Shown here: positions 1 to 8,228 of the stretch, in pieces
Layout of the letters: the number at the start of each line of letters is the position of its first letter
Position numbering within the stretch: position 1 is the stretch's first letter
Assembly (NCBI RefSeq): GCF_003319105.1
Contig: NZ_QOHH01000013.1
Span: forward strand, 57,742-121,741
Direction of reading: 5' to 3'
Source: Blastococcus sp. TF02-09
Lineage (GTDB): Bacteria > Actinomycetota > Actinomycetes > Mycobacteriales > Geodermatophilaceae
Length of the DNA: 64,000 bases
Program-made: the position numbers and the translations under genes
The notes under the pieces: generated by a model
Told to the model about the DNA's origin: nothing
Databases searched by the model: none
The model's input: only the letters and a program-made list of their open reading frames with translations

Positions 1-1377
1 CGCGTCGAGCAGGATCTCGTCGTCGTCGGTGGGCTCGGGCACGCCGTCGATCAGCCGCCGGACCAGCCAGACCCGGTCCGCGTCCGCGGGGGCGTCGTCC
101 GGCGGCAGGACGAGGTCGGCGCGCAGCCGTGGCGCCAGGGTCCGCACGTAGTGGTCCAGCCCGATCGCCGAGCGCTGGTCGGCGGCCACCACGGGCTCGC
201 CGGCCACCTGGACGCCGGCCAGCGTGCGCACGAGGTCGTCGGCGCGCTCGCGGGGCTCGCGCTCCAGGAGCGGGGTGCAGCTCAGCAGCGCGCACACCAG
301 CAGCACCCCCGCCAGGGGAGCGCGGCCCCCGCGCGGCACGGCCAGGGCGCCGGCGGCGGCGAGGACGCCGAGCCCGAGCAGGCCGGCGAGCAGGTACCGC
401 GGGTGGTAGACCGGCCGCAGCAGCTCCGCGCCCACCAGCAGCAGCAGCGGGACCCAGGTCCACGCCACGGCCAGCACCCGGAGCTCCCGGCCGCCACCCC
501 GCACCGCACCGACCACCGCGAGTCCCACGAGGAGCCACAGCACGGGGGTGCGCCCGCCGGCCCAGGCCTCCACCGCGTAGCCCAGCAGGCGGCCGTCGGT
601 GTCCTGCAGGTGCTCGGCGTTGCGCGACCCCGTGCCGTTGAGCACGTTGAGCCCGATGAGCAGGCAGACCGGCAGCGCGGCGGCGGCCCCGACCAGGACG
701 ACCGGCACCGCCCGCCGGCCGCGGAGTGCCACCGCGGCGACGACGAAGGCGGCCAGCACGGTGACGGCGTACCAGTGCGCCAGCCCCATCCCCGCGCCGG
801 CGACCCCGAGCAGCAGCAGCCCCCGCGGCGGCTCCTGCAGCCAGCGGACGAGGCCGAGCGCCGCGGCCCCGGTCGCCAGCACCATCAGCCCGTAGCTGCG
901 GGCCTCGACCGACTGCTGAAGCAGCAGCGGACTGGCCGCCATGAGCAGCCCGGCGAGGACCCCGGTGGCGGTGCCGCCCAGCCGGGCGACGGCGCGGGTG
1001 GCCAGCGCCAGCCCACCGGCGGTGGCCAGCAGGGACAGCACGCGGAGCGCGGTGTCGCTGCCGAGTCCCGGCAGGGACATCCACGCGTGCACCACCACGT
1101 AGTAGGGCGCGTTGTAGGACGGGGGGACGCCGGCGAGGTAGCTGGTGACGCCCTCGCCGTCCCGGATCGCCGCCAGGATCTCGCCCAGCGGCCGGCGGCC
1201 CACCTCGGCGGTGAACAGCTCGTCGAACCAGAGCCCGTGGCCGGGGAGGAGCAGCAGGATCCCCAGCACCAGCACCAGGACGGGCGGGAGCAGCTCGGCC
1301 GGCGACCAGCGCGGGGACGCGTCGGGGACGACCGGCGGTGCCGCCGTGGAGGCGGGGTGCTCGCGGGTCGCCGTCAC
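1..1377 (-). CDS. GT39-like polytopic membrane glycosyltransferase (3' end cut by window edge)
   Basis: 459 codons are visible from a GTG at 1377 and the frame is still open at base 1. After a charged N-terminus there is a first membrane segment (about residues 30-46), followed by the short motif WFDELFT (50-56). This matches the conserved acidic loop after TM1 of GT39/PMT-like and ArnT-like enzymes, which use polyprenyl-phosphate sugars on the outer face of the membrane. Many Leu/Ala/Val-rich segments follow, and the visible C-terminal part is a soluble tail. Sugar and acceptor cannot be read from the sequence. There is no strong ribosome site, so the start could lie slightly elsewhere. The next gene upstream on the same strand starts at 1718, 35 bases beyond this start. 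Confidence 0.75.
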   Translation of the reverse strand, partial: MTATREHPASTAAPPVVPDASPRWSPAELLPPVLVLVLGILLLLPGHGLWFDELFTAEVGRRPLGEILAAIRDGEGVTSYLAGVPPSYNAPYYVVVHAWMSLPGLGSDTALRVLSLLATAGGLALATRAVARLGGTATGVLAGLLMAASPLLLQQSVEARSYGLMVLATGAAALGLVRWLQEPPRGLLLLGVAGAGMGLAHWYAVTVLAAFVVAAVALRGRRAVPVVLVGAAAALPVCLLIGLNVLNGTGSRNAEHLQDTDGRLLGYAVEAWAGGRTPVLWLLVGLAVVGAVRGGGRELRVLAVAWTWVPLLLLVGAELLRPVYHPRYLLAGLLGLGVLAAAGALAVPRGGRAPLAGVLLVCALLSCTPLLEREPRERADDLVRTLAGVQVAGEPVVAADQRSAIGLDHYVRTLAPRLRADLVLPPDDAPADADRVWLVRRLIDGVPEPTDDDEILLDA

Positions 1378-1412
1378 GTCCCGAGGTTAGGGGACGACCG
1401 CTGCCGGCCCGG

Positions 1413-1718
1413 TCAGGGCAGCCGGCGGAGCAGGCCGCGGGCCAGGGCGACGGCGGCGGGCTCGGGAGCGGGCTGTGCGGCCGCGGCGCGCAGCAGGTCC
1501 ACCAGGGGCCCGGCGAGGGCGGGGGAGAAGGCGGCGATCCAGTCCCCGGACCCGGCGCGCGCCTCAGCCACGTGCTCGGTGCCGCCGTCGGCCCGGTGCG
1601 CGACCACCTCGGGACGGGTGGCCAGGAGCCCGGCCGTGCGCCAGTCGCCCGGCGTGGTCCGCGCGGCCAGCGCCTCGAGACGGTCGGCCGCGGCCCGGAG
1701 CGTCTCGGCGTCGGTCAC
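1413..1718 (-). CDS. Small hypothetical protein, translationally coupled to the GNAT gene
   Basis: 101 residues from a GTG that overlaps the TGA of the GNAT gene (GTGA). The N-terminal half is a helix followed by TTPGDWR, and the middle has the pattern GDWIAAFSPALAGPLVDLL. This resembles short actinobacterial and phage Ead/Ea22-like proteins with the form 'TPGPWR ... IAAxxPAxxLxLL'. That family link is a weak resemblance only. An earlier in-frame ATG at 1811 would lie deep inside the GNAT gene and gives an Arg-rich, non-natural N-terminus, so it was not used. Confidence 0.6.
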   Translation of the reverse strand: MTDAETLRAAADRLEALAARTTPGDWRTAGLLATRPEVVAHRADGGTEHVAEARAGSGDWIAAFSPALAGPLVDLLRAAAAQPAPEPAAVALARGLLRRLP

Positions 1719-2176
1719 CGGGCGGCCGGTTCGCGCCGCATGGGCACGTGCGGGATGCCGTCCTCGACGTAGCCGGCGCCGCTGCGGCGGAAGCCGAACC
1801 GCTCGTACCACTGCTCGAGGTGCGCCTGGGCGCCGAGCGTGAGGGGGACGTCGCCGTGGTCGGCGATGCCCTGCTCGATCAGCCGGGCGGCCAGTCCCGC
1901 GCGCCGGAACGCGGGCGCGGTCGCCACCCGCCCGATCGCGCGGGTCGCGCCGTCGTCCAGGACGCGGATGGTGGCCGCGACCTCGCCGTCAACCTCGAAC
2001 CACAGGTGCTCGGTGGCCGGTTCCAGGTCGCGCCCGTCCAGCTCGGGGTAGGGGCACTGCTGCTCCACGACGAAGACGTCGACCCGCAGCCGGCACAGCC
2101 GGTAGACCTCGAACGGGGACAGGTCGGCGAACCGGGCGCGGCGCAGGACGGGGTTCGCGGGGGCGGGGTCGGTCAC
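1715..2176 (-). CDS. elaA: ElaA-family GNAT N-acetyltransferase
   Basis: 153 residues. It shows the ElaA hallmark near the N-terminus (SPFEVYRLCRLRVDVFVVEQ followed by CPYPELDGRD), then the GNAT acetyl-CoA loop RVATAPAFRRAGLAARL and a C-terminal WYERFGF strand, with a Met-rich IPHVPM end typical of ElaA. ElaA proteins are predicted acyl-CoA N-acyltransferases of uncertain substrate. The chosen GTG at 2176 overlaps the stop of the DUF6328 gene by four bases. A longer reading from 2248 would only add low-complexity sequence. Coupled downstream to the small hypothetical gene at 1413. Confidence 0.88.
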   Translation of the reverse strand: MTDPAPANPVLRRARFADLSPFEVYRLCRLRVDVFVVEQQCPYPELDGRDLEPATEHLWFEVDGEVAATIRVLDDGATRAIGRVATAPAFRRAGLAARLIEQGIADHGDVPLTLGAQAHLEQWYERFGFRRSGAGYVEDGIPHVPMRREPAAR

Positions 2177-2661
2177 GGCTCCTTCGTACCCGAGCGCCCG
2201 TCCGGGCTGGACGCCCGGAGCCGGAGCGGGACGGCGAGCCACCACCACGCGAGCAGGGCCGCCACCACGCCGGCGACGGTCCAGGCCAGCGGCCGGGAGA
2301 AGAGCACGTCCACGACCAGCAGCAGCGCCGAGCAGACGGCCAGGGCGAGCACCACCAGGCCCGCGAAGGCCGAGCGGTTGCTGCGGTGCAGCAGCGCCTC
2401 CTTGTCCTGCTGGCGGAACAGCACCCGGTGCTGGGCGGCCGGCGCGATGAGCAGCGCGGTGGCGATCGCCGCGGCCAGGAGGGCGACGAGGTAGACGTCG
2501 CGCTGGAAGTCGGTCAGCTCGTCCACGCCCTGGGAGAAGGGCACGACGAGCAGGAAGGCGAACAGGAACTGGACGCCGGGCAGCGCCACCCGCAGCTCGT
2601 TGAGCAGCTCCATGAGCTCGCGGTTGACCCGCTCCCGGTGGGTCTCGCCGTGCTCGGTCAT
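2173..2661 (-). CDS. DUF6328 family membrane protein
   Basis: 162 residues starting at an ATG preceded by a clear GAGGAGG site. A short acidic/Arg-rich head (TEHGETHRERVNRELMELLNELRVALPGVQFLFAFLLVVPF) leads into four hydrophobic segments, with QQDKEALLHRSNR as a cytosolic loop. This is the usual architecture of actinobacterial DUF6328 proteins; function unknown. The 3' end overlaps the GNAT start (ATG/GTG-TGA type coupling), so the two probably share a transcript. Confidence 0.85.
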   Translation of the reverse strand: MTEHGETHRERVNRELMELLNELRVALPGVQFLFAFLLVVPFSQGVDELTDFQRDVYLVALLAAAIATALLIAPAAQHRVLFRQQDKEALLHRSNRSAFAGLVVLALAVCSALLLVVDVLFSRPLAWTVAGVVAALLAWWWLAVPLRLRASSPDGRSGTKEP

Positions 2662-2705
2662 GCCGTCCTCCTCGGGCCGTCGGGAGGAGGAGATGCCCGC
2701 GCGGG

Positions 2706-2725
2706 GCCCCGTGATCACGTGGGGC
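2706..2725 (-). terminator. Hairpin downstream of the PGPGW gene
   Basis: GCCCCGTG at 2706-2713 can pair with CACGTGGGGC at 2718-2725 (two G-U pairs) around an ATCA loop, 26 bases past the stop of the minus-strand gene ending at 2751. No T-run follows, as is usual in high-GC actinobacteria. A factor-independent terminator is plausible but unproven. Confidence 0.4.
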
Positions 2726-2750
2726 ACCCGGTCGGGTGGAGAGCGATGCG

Positions 2751-3209
2751 CTAGAAGCCCAGCGCCGACGTTGCCTTGTCGACCAGCTCGAAGTGCCCCA
2801 CGGCCCAGAACGCGACCCCGGCCGCGGCCAGGCCGCCGACCGTGACGGCCAGGGAGCTGACCGGGTGCTGCTTGGCGTGCGCCCAGGCCTCCGTCGCCTT
2901 GCGCCGGAAGGTCTGGAAGAACCGCGCCGCCCACGAGAACTCGGTCGACCACACCCACAGGCCCAAGAGCACCGGCGGGATGGTCAGCGGCCCGGGCAGC
3001 ACGGTCAGCGCGATGCCGAGGGCGACGAAGAGCAGGCCCACGACGAAGACGCCGATGCGCCAGGCCAGCGCCACGCTGCGGTTGCGGTGCACCCGCTCGC
3101 GGAAGGAGCCGGGGCGCACCTCGCGCGGCTTGCCGAGCCCGTCGGTGCAGTCGGGGCACCGGCGGGTGCCGGAAGCCGCAGAGGTGGGAGCAGCGGTCGA
3201 GGTGGTCAC
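2751..3209 (-). CDS. PGPGW / TIGR02611-type membrane protein
   Basis: 152 residues from GTG. The N-terminal region has one CPDC pair (positions 18-21). Two adjacent membrane segments follow, containing VALGIALTVLPGPLTIPPVLLGL, the proline-glycine signature of the PGPGW/TIGR02611 family. Next are an amphipathic WAARFFQTFRRKA stretch and a third hydrophobic segment near the C-terminus. Function unknown; the family is widespread in Actinobacteria. The hairpin at 2706-2725 separates it from the DUF6328 gene. Confidence 0.85.
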   Translation of the reverse strand: MTTSTAAPTSAASGTRRCPDCTDGLGKPREVRPGSFRERVHRNRSVALAWRIGVFVVGLLFVALGIALTVLPGPLTIPPVLLGLWVWSTEFSWAARFFQTFRRKATEAWAHAKQHPVSSLAVTVGGLAAAGVAFWAVGHFELVDKATSALGF

Positions 3210-3272
3210 GGGACCGGTGGGTACCCGTGCCCTCGGCCGCCACTCCCGTTGTGCACCACCGATGCCGGTGAG

Positions 3273-4130
3273 TCAGCCCACCAGCTGCGTCAGGGCGGTG
3301 CGCAGGTCGGTGGCCGGGCGGCCGAGGAGCCGTTTCAGGTCGGTCGGCGGGACGTCCAGCTCGCCGGCGGCCGTGGCCAGCTCGAGCGCGAGCACGAAGT
3401 CCGCGGTGCCCTCGTCGAGGCCGGCGGCCAGCAGCCCGGCGCGGAACTCCGCCGGCGGCAGGTCGCGGTAGGCGAGGTCGGTGCCGGTGACCTCCCCGAG
3501 GACGGCGGCGAGCTCGGCCATCGTGAAGGCCGGGCCGCCGAGCTCGTACGTCGCGGTGTCCGGCTCGTCGGCCAGCAGGGCCGCAGCGGCGGCCTCGGCG
3601 TAGTCGGCGCGCGTCGCCGCGGCCACCCGCCCCTCGCCGGCCGCGCCGACGATCGCCCCGGTCGCGCGGTACTGCGGCAGCTGGGCGGTGTAGTTCTCGA
3701 CGTACCAGCTGTTGCGCAGCAGGACGGTGTCGATGCCCGAGTCGCGCAGCAGCTGCTCGGTCAGCCGGTGCTCCACCGCGAGCGGGGTGCTGTTCGTGTC
3801 GGCGTTCGCGATGCTCGTGTAGACGATCCGCTGCACGCCGGCCGCCCGTGCCGCGGTGACCACGTTGCGGTGCTGCACCTCGCGGCGGCCCGCCTCACTG
3901 CCGGAGACGAACAGCAGCCGGTCCACCCCGGCGAACGCGGCCTCGAGGGCGGCGGGGTCGCCGTAGTCGGCCACCCGCACCTGGACACCGCGCGCGGCCA
4001 GGTCGGCCGCCTTGCCGGCGTCGCGGACGACGGCCACGAGATCGGAGGGGGCCACGCCCCGGTCGAGCAGGGACGAGACGGCGAGGCGACCGAGGTGCCC
4101 GGTCGCGCCGGTGACGGCGAAGAGGCTCAT
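3273..4130 (-). CDS. NmrA-family NAD(P)-dependent oxidoreductase, QorB-like
   Basis: 285 residues. A Rossmann nucleotide-binding motif sits at the very start (VTGATGHLGRL, about residues 6-16). It is followed by a DRLLFVSGSE strand, an IVYTSIANAD strand and LLRNSWYVENY, which together match the E. coli quinone oxidoreductase 2 (QorB)/NmrA group of atypical short-chain dehydrogenases. These proteins bind NAD(P)H and reduce quinones or act as redox sensors. The ATG at 4130 is preferred over 4148 because the family starts directly with the first beta-strand. Substrate not predictable. Confidence 0.85.
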   Translation of the reverse strand: MSLFAVTGATGHLGRLAVSSLLDRGVAPSDLVAVVRDAGKAADLAARGVQVRVADYGDPAALEAAFAGVDRLLFVSGSEAGRREVQHRNVVTAARAAGVQRIVYTSIANADTNSTPLAVEHRLTEQLLRDSGIDTVLLRNSWYVENYTAQLPQYRATGAIVGAAGEGRVAAATRADYAEAAAAALLADEPDTATYELGGPAFTMAELAAVLGEVTGTDLAYRDLPPAEFRAGLLAAGLDEGTADFVLALELATAAGELDVPPTDLKRLLGRPATDLRTALTQLVG

Positions 4131-4183
4131 GCGCGGGGCAAGGTGCATGAAGCCTCAACCATTCCCGGCGGGGGTGACGTCGC

Positions 4184-4453
4184 TCAGGTGCCGTAGCGCA
4201 GGGCCGCGCGCTGACGGGCCTTGGTGGCCTCGACCTCGCGGTCCTTGGGCGGGGCCGTCGTCACCAGCTCGGCCAGGAGCCGGGAGGAGACCTCGGCGAT
4301 CTCCTCCACGGCCCGGTCGAACGCCTCGGTGTTGACCCGGGAGGGCTTGGTCGTCCCACTGATCTTGCGCACGTACTGCAGCGCGGCGGCACGGATCTCG
4401 TCGTCGGTCGCCGGCGGCTCGAAGTTCGACAGCGGGCGGATGTTCCGGCACAT
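4184..4453 (-). CDS. DUF2277 family protein
   Basis: 89 residues beginning MCRNIRPLSNFEPPATDDEI, the nearly invariant start of DUF2277 proteins. A helical body with ALQYVRKISGTTKPS and a basic end (KDREVEATKARQRAALR) follow. The family is small, cytosolic and of unknown function. The conserved Cys at position 2 and the full family length are present. It stands alone between two minus-strand genes. Confidence 0.9.
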   Translation of the reverse strand: MCRNIRPLSNFEPPATDDEIRAAALQYVRKISGTTKPSRVNTEAFDRAVEEIAEVSSRLLAELVTTAPPKDREVEATKARQRAALRYGT

Positions 4454-4492
4454 GCCCGGAGCCTAAGAGGGACGCCGGGCCGTGCCCACCCG

Positions 4493-5137
4493 TCAGGCGG
4501 GGAAGCCCGCGCGGTCGACCTTGCGGTGGAAGCGGTCGCCGAGCTTCCCGCCGAGCATCGCCCCCAGCAGCGTGGCCAGCAGGATCGCGACCAGGGTGAC
4601 GACGGCGCCGCTGGTCGCGGTGCCCTCGTCGATCGGGATGCGCGGCAGGTCGAGCTCCTGCAGCACGTTGTACTGGGCACCGGCGATCGCGCCGACCGCG
4701 GCCAGCACGAGGACGACGACCAGCCCGATGACCCAGACGGCGATGCCCTGCCGGACGCCGTCGAAGCGGGCCATCCGGCCGGCGACGTACCCGCCCGCCA
4801 GGTAGGCGAGGAACAGCACGACGAGCACGGCGATCGCGCCGCCCAGCCCGATCGTCTCCGCCTGCTCGGCGGCCTCGTCGGCCGAGTCCATGCCCTGGGC
4901 CAGGCCCAACACCACGCCGGCCGCACCCAGCAGGCTGATGAGCAGCACGGCCAGCCCGTTGGCCGACAGCCAGCCGAAGAACGCCGCGCCCCACCTGATC
5001 CCGCCGAAGGTGGCCCGCTGGGCGTCGACCGCCTCGCGTGCGGTCGGGGGAGCGGTGTGCCGGCCGGCGGAGTCGGTGACCGCCGGCTGGACGACGGTCT
5101 CGTCGCGTCGGTCGGCGGTGGGTCCGTTGTTCGCCAT
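4493..5137 (-). CDS. Multi-pass integral membrane protein of unknown function
   Basis: 214 residues from the ATG at 5137, with GGAGACCCACC upstream as ribosome site. About 55 polar residues precede four membrane segments (near 65-90, 105-130, 140-165, 180-200). Glycine-rich helices such as AYLAGGYVAGRMARFDG and LATLLGAMLGGKLGDRFHRKVD resemble YrzE/TIGR04086-like and small transporter-like membrane proteins of Actinobacteria. No catalytic motif seen. Divergent from the gene at 5287 across a 149-base spacer that probably holds both promoters. Confidence 0.75.
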   Translation of the reverse strand: MANNGPTADRRDETVVQPAVTDSAGRHTAPPTAREAVDAQRATFGGIRWGAAFFGWLSANGLAVLLISLLGAAGVVLGLAQGMDSADEAAEQAETIGLGGAIAVLVVLFLAYLAGGYVAGRMARFDGVRQGIAVWVIGLVVVLVLAAVGAIAGAQYNVLQELDLPRIPIDEGTATSGAVVTLVAILLATLLGAMLGGKLGDRFHRKVDRAGFPA

Positions 5138-5286
5138 GGTGGGTCTCCTTCGCAAGCGGACGCGGTCCGCGTCGGTCCCCCGGGGCAGTCGTCCCCGCCC
5201 CGGTTCCCGCCTCTGACCTGCGCACACGCGGTGTCGCCCGGTCGGGCGAACGGGTAGGGACGGCGACGAGGCGGAAGGGGGCGGCG

Positions 5287-5691
5287 ATGGCGGTGCTGCT
5301 GGTCGACGTGGCGAACGTCGTGGGCTCGCGGCCCGACGGCTGGTGGCGCGACCGGGCCGGCGCCACCGCCCGGCTGCTCGCGCGGCTGGCCGCCCTGGCC
5401 GGCCGGACCCTTCTCGGGCCCGACGGCGCACCGGTGCACTGCGAGGCGGTGGTCGCGGTCGTGGAGGGCCGGGCCCGGGACGTGCCCGGCGTGGACCCGG
5501 TGCGGCTGGTCCGGGCGCCGGGCAGCGGGGACGACGCGCTCGCCGCGGAGGCCGCCGCCCTGGACGCCGAGGGCCGGGCCGTCCTCGTGGTGACGGCGGA
5601 CCGCGGGCTGCGCGACCGGCTGCCGGGCGCGGTGGAGGTCGTGGGGCCGGGCTGGCTGCTCGCGCGCCTGGACGAGGTCGCGGCCGGTTGA
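5287..5691 (+). CDS. NYN/PIN-like protein
   Basis: 134 residues beginning MAVLLVDVANVVGSRPDGWW. A first-strand 'VDVANV(V)GS' followed by later acidic positions (GSGDDALA around 80 and VVTADRGLRDRL around 104) is the layout of NYN/YacP-type PIN-fold nucleases, where these Asp residues bind metal. Similar actinobacterial proteins are sometimes labelled 'NTP pyrophosphohydrolase', a name the motifs here do not support. Target RNA unknown. Upstream purines GGAAGGGGG serve as ribosome site. Confidence 0.7.
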   Translation: MAVLLVDVANVVGSRPDGWWRDRAGATARLLARLAALAGRTLLGPDGAPVHCEAVVAVVEGRARDVPGVDPVRLVRAPGSGDDALAAEAAALDAEGRAVLVVTADRGLRDRLPGAVEVVGPGWLLARLDEVAAG

Positions 5692-5751
5692 CGTGCGCAC
5701 CCCTCGGGTAGGCGTGCGGACGTCGCCCCAGCAGAGGAGCTGATCCACCTC

Positions 5752-6648
5752 ATGCCGATCCCGTCCGACGGCACACCCCTGACCGCGCTCATCACCGGTG
5801 CCTCCAGCGGCATCGGCCGCGCCACCGGCCTCGAACTGGCCGGCCGCGGTGCCCAGCTGGTGCTCGTGTCCCGCGGCCGCGACTCGCTGGAGGAGGCCGC
5901 CGCCGAGATGCGCGCCGCCGGCGCCAAGGAGGTCGTGGTCTGCCCCGGCGACGTCACCGACGAGGACCAGATCCGGGCCGCGGTCAGCGCCGCGACCGGG
6001 CGGTTCGGCCGGCTCGACGTCGTCGTCCACTCCGCGCAGGTGATGGCCTACGGCACCGTTGAACAGCTGCCGCGCGAGATCTTCCAGACCGTCGTCGACA
6101 CCGCCCTGCACGGCACCGCCAACCTCGCCCGCGTCGTCCTCCCGGTCTTCCGCGAGCAGCACGCCGGGCACCTCGCCGTCGTCAACTCGCTGCTCGGCAA
6201 CATCTCCGCCCCGTTCATGGGCAGCTACGTGGCGGCGAAGTGGGGGCAGCTGGGCCTCGTGCGCACGCTGCAGCTGGAGACGCGCGACGAACCGGGCATC
6301 TCGATCTCGATCGTGCAGCCGGGAGGGGTGAACACCCCCATCTACACCCAGGCCGCCTCGTGGGTGGGCAGCACCGGCCGGCCGCCACCGCCGGTCTACT
6401 CGCCGTTCCGGGTGGCCCGCAGCGTGCTGTCGACCCTCGACCGGCCGCGCCGGGTGGTGCAGTCGGGCGTGTTCAACCCGATCATCACCGCGGGCTTCCG
6501 GCTGGTCCCCGGCGTCTACGACGTCCTGGTCGGGCCGCTTCTCAAGCAGCTGGCGATCGCGAACGACGACGTGCCGCCGACCACCGGGAACGTGCTGGAG
6601 AGCAGGCCTTCGGGCAACGCGACCGAGGGGCGCTGGCGCAGCATCTGA
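5752..6648 (+). CDS. Short-chain dehydrogenase/reductase
   Basis: 298 residues. Classical SDR: cofactor motif TGASSGIG at 15-22, NSLLGNISAPF with the catalytic serine region, and YVAAK with the catalytic Tyr-Lys pair near residues 159-163. A C-terminal extension of about 70 residues contains PPPVYSPFRVAR and ends near the motif LKQLAIAND. The sequence VVHSAQVMAYGTVEQLP replaces the usual NNAG motif with HSAQ, as in several actinobacterial SDRs acting on bulky substrates. Substrate unknown. The ribosome site is AGAGGAG, 13 bases upstream of the ATG. No operon partner: the next gene begins 122 bases downstream. Confidence 0.85.
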   Translation: MPIPSDGTPLTALITGASSGIGRATGLELAGRGAQLVLVSRGRDSLEEAAAEMRAAGAKEVVVCPGDVTDEDQIRAAVSAATGRFGRLDVVVHSAQVMAYGTVEQLPREIFQTVVDTALHGTANLARVVLPVFREQHAGHLAVVNSLLGNISAPFMGSYVAAKWGQLGLVRTLQLETRDEPGISISIVQPGGVNTPIYTQAASWVGSTGRPPPPVYSPFRVARSVLSTLDRPRRVVQSGVFNPIITAGFRLVPGVYDVLVGPLLKQLAIANDDVPPTTGNVLESRPSGNATEGRWRSI

Positions 6649-6770
6649 GGAACGGCGTGGCGGCGGCGTGAACTCCGTGTTCCATGCCGTCGCAACCCGT
6701 TGCCCAGCGGTGGGGGACAGGGCCAGGCTGGCGACCCCGGGCTCGCGGGGGCCGACCGGAGAGGCCCGCC

Positions 6771-8228
6771 ATGACCGTCGAACCCAGCGCCCGGTCCGCC
6801 CACCACTCCGCCGGTGTCGAGGCGGAGACGGTCGACGCGGGCTACCTGCAGAAGCGGCAGCTGCAGACCGGTACCGCGGGCTGGGTGCTGCTGGCAGGGC
6901 TCGGCGTGGCCGCGGTGATCTCCGGCGACTACGCCGGGTGGAACTTCGGCCTCGCCGAGGGCGGCTTCGGCGGGCTGCTGGTCGCCGTCGTCCTCATGGC
7001 GGTCATGTACGGGTCGATGGGGCTCGGGCTGGCCGAGCTCGGCTCGGCGCTGCCGACCGCCGGTGGCGGGTACACGTTCGCGCGCCGGGCGCTCGGGCCC
7101 TGGGGCGGGTACGCGACCGGGGTGGCCGTGCTCATCGAGTACGCGATCGCGCCCGCCGCGATCGCCACCTTCATCGGGGCCTACGTGGAGTCCCTCGGCC
7201 TGTTCGGCCTCACCGACGGCTGGTGGGTCTACCTCGCCGCCTACGCGCTGTTCATCGGCGTCCACCTGCTCGGTGTCGGCGAGGCGCTCAAGGTCATGCT
7301 GGCCATCGCCGCGGTCGCGGTCGCCGGCCTCGTGCTCTACCTGGTGGGTGCGATCCCCGCCTTCGACTCCGGCAACCTCCTCGACATCGCCCCGACCGAC
7401 GCCGCCGGCGCCTCGGACTTCCTGCCGCAGGGCTGGCTGGGCGTGTGGGCCGCCTTCCCGTTCGCCATCTGGTTCTTCCTCGCCGTGGAGTGCGTGCCGC
7501 TGGCGTCGGAGGAGGCCCGCGACCCCGCCCGCGCGCTGCCGCGGGGGATCGTCGCGGCCATGGGCGTGCTGCTCGTCCTCGCCGTCCTGATGCTGGTGTT
7601 CACCGCGGGGGCCGGCGGCTCGGAGGCGATGTCGGCCAGCGGGAACCCGCCGGTCGAGGCGCTGGAGGTGGCCGGCGCGTCGGACGCCCTCACCGACGTC
7701 GTCAACTACGCGGGGCTGTTCGGGCTGGTCGCCAGCTTCTTCTCGATCATCTACGCCTACTCGCGCCAGACGTTCGCGCTCTCCCGCGCCGGCTACCTGC
7801 CGAGGTCGCTGTCGGTGACCAACCGCCGGAGGGCCCCGGTGCTCGCCCTGCTGGTCCCCGGGGCCATCGGCTTCGTGCTGTCGCTGACCGGCGAGGGCGC
7901 GATGCTGCTCAACATGGCCGTCTTCGGGGCGACGGTCTCCTACGTGCTCATGATGGTCAGCCACATCGTGCTGCGCCGCCGCGAGCCCGAGCTGCACCGG
8001 CCCTACCGGACCCCCGGCGGGGTCGCGACGACCGGCGTCGCGCTGGTGCTGGCCGCGGCGGCGGTGGTCGCCACCTTCCTGGTCGACGTCGAGGCGGCGC
8101 TGTGGACGCTGGCCGCCTACGCGGTCTTCCTCGCCTACTTCGCCCTCTACAGCCGGCACCACCTCGTCGCCTCCGCGCCCGAGGAGGAGTTCGCGCTGCT
8201 GGCCGCCGCCGACGAGGAGGTGCGGTGA
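6771..8228 (+). CDS. eat: Ethanolamine permease (APC superfamily)
   Basis: 485 residues from the ATG at 6771 (GGAGAGG upstream). Twelve hydrophobic segments are visible, beginning LLAGLGVAAVISGDYAGWNFGL, a strongly diagnostic N-terminal motif of the ethanolamine permease subfamily of amino acid/polyamine/organocation transporters. TAGGGYTFARRALGPWGGYATG and SIIYAYSRQTFALSRAGYLP are further family motifs. It imports ethanolamine for the ammonia-lyase encoded directly downstream. Its TGA overlaps the eutB start (GTGA). An upstream in-frame start at 6684 would add an Arg/Pro-rich, unlikely N-terminus. Confidence 0.95.
   Translation: MTVEPSARSAHHSAGVEAETVDAGYLQKRQLQTGTAGWVLLAGLGVAAVISGDYAGWNFGLAEGGFGGLLVAVVLMAVMYGSMGLGLAELGSALPTAGGGYTFARRALGPWGGYATGVAVLIEYAIAPAAIATFIGAYVESLGLFGLTDGWWVYLAAYALFIGVHLLGVGEALKVMLAIAAVAVAGLVLYLVGAIPAFDSGNLLDIAPTDAAGASDFLPQGWLGVWAAFPFAIWFFLAVECVPLASEEARDPARALPRGIVAAMGVLLVLAVLMLVFTAGAGGSEAMSASGNPPVEALEVAGASDALTDVVNYAGLFGLVASFFSIIYAYSRQTFALSRAGYLPRSLSVTNRRRAPVLALLVPGAIGFVLSLTGEGAMLLNMAVFGATVSYVLMMVSHIVLRRREPELHRPYRTPGGVATTGVALVLAAAAVVATFLVDVEAALWTLAAYAVFLAYFALYSRHHLVASAPEEEFALLAAADEEVR

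Noticed and set aside
6649..6770. Possible cobalamin riboswitch upstream of the ethanolamine genes
   Set aside because: EutBC need B12, so I looked for the conserved B12-box and its pairing element, but found no such sequence in the 122-base spacer.
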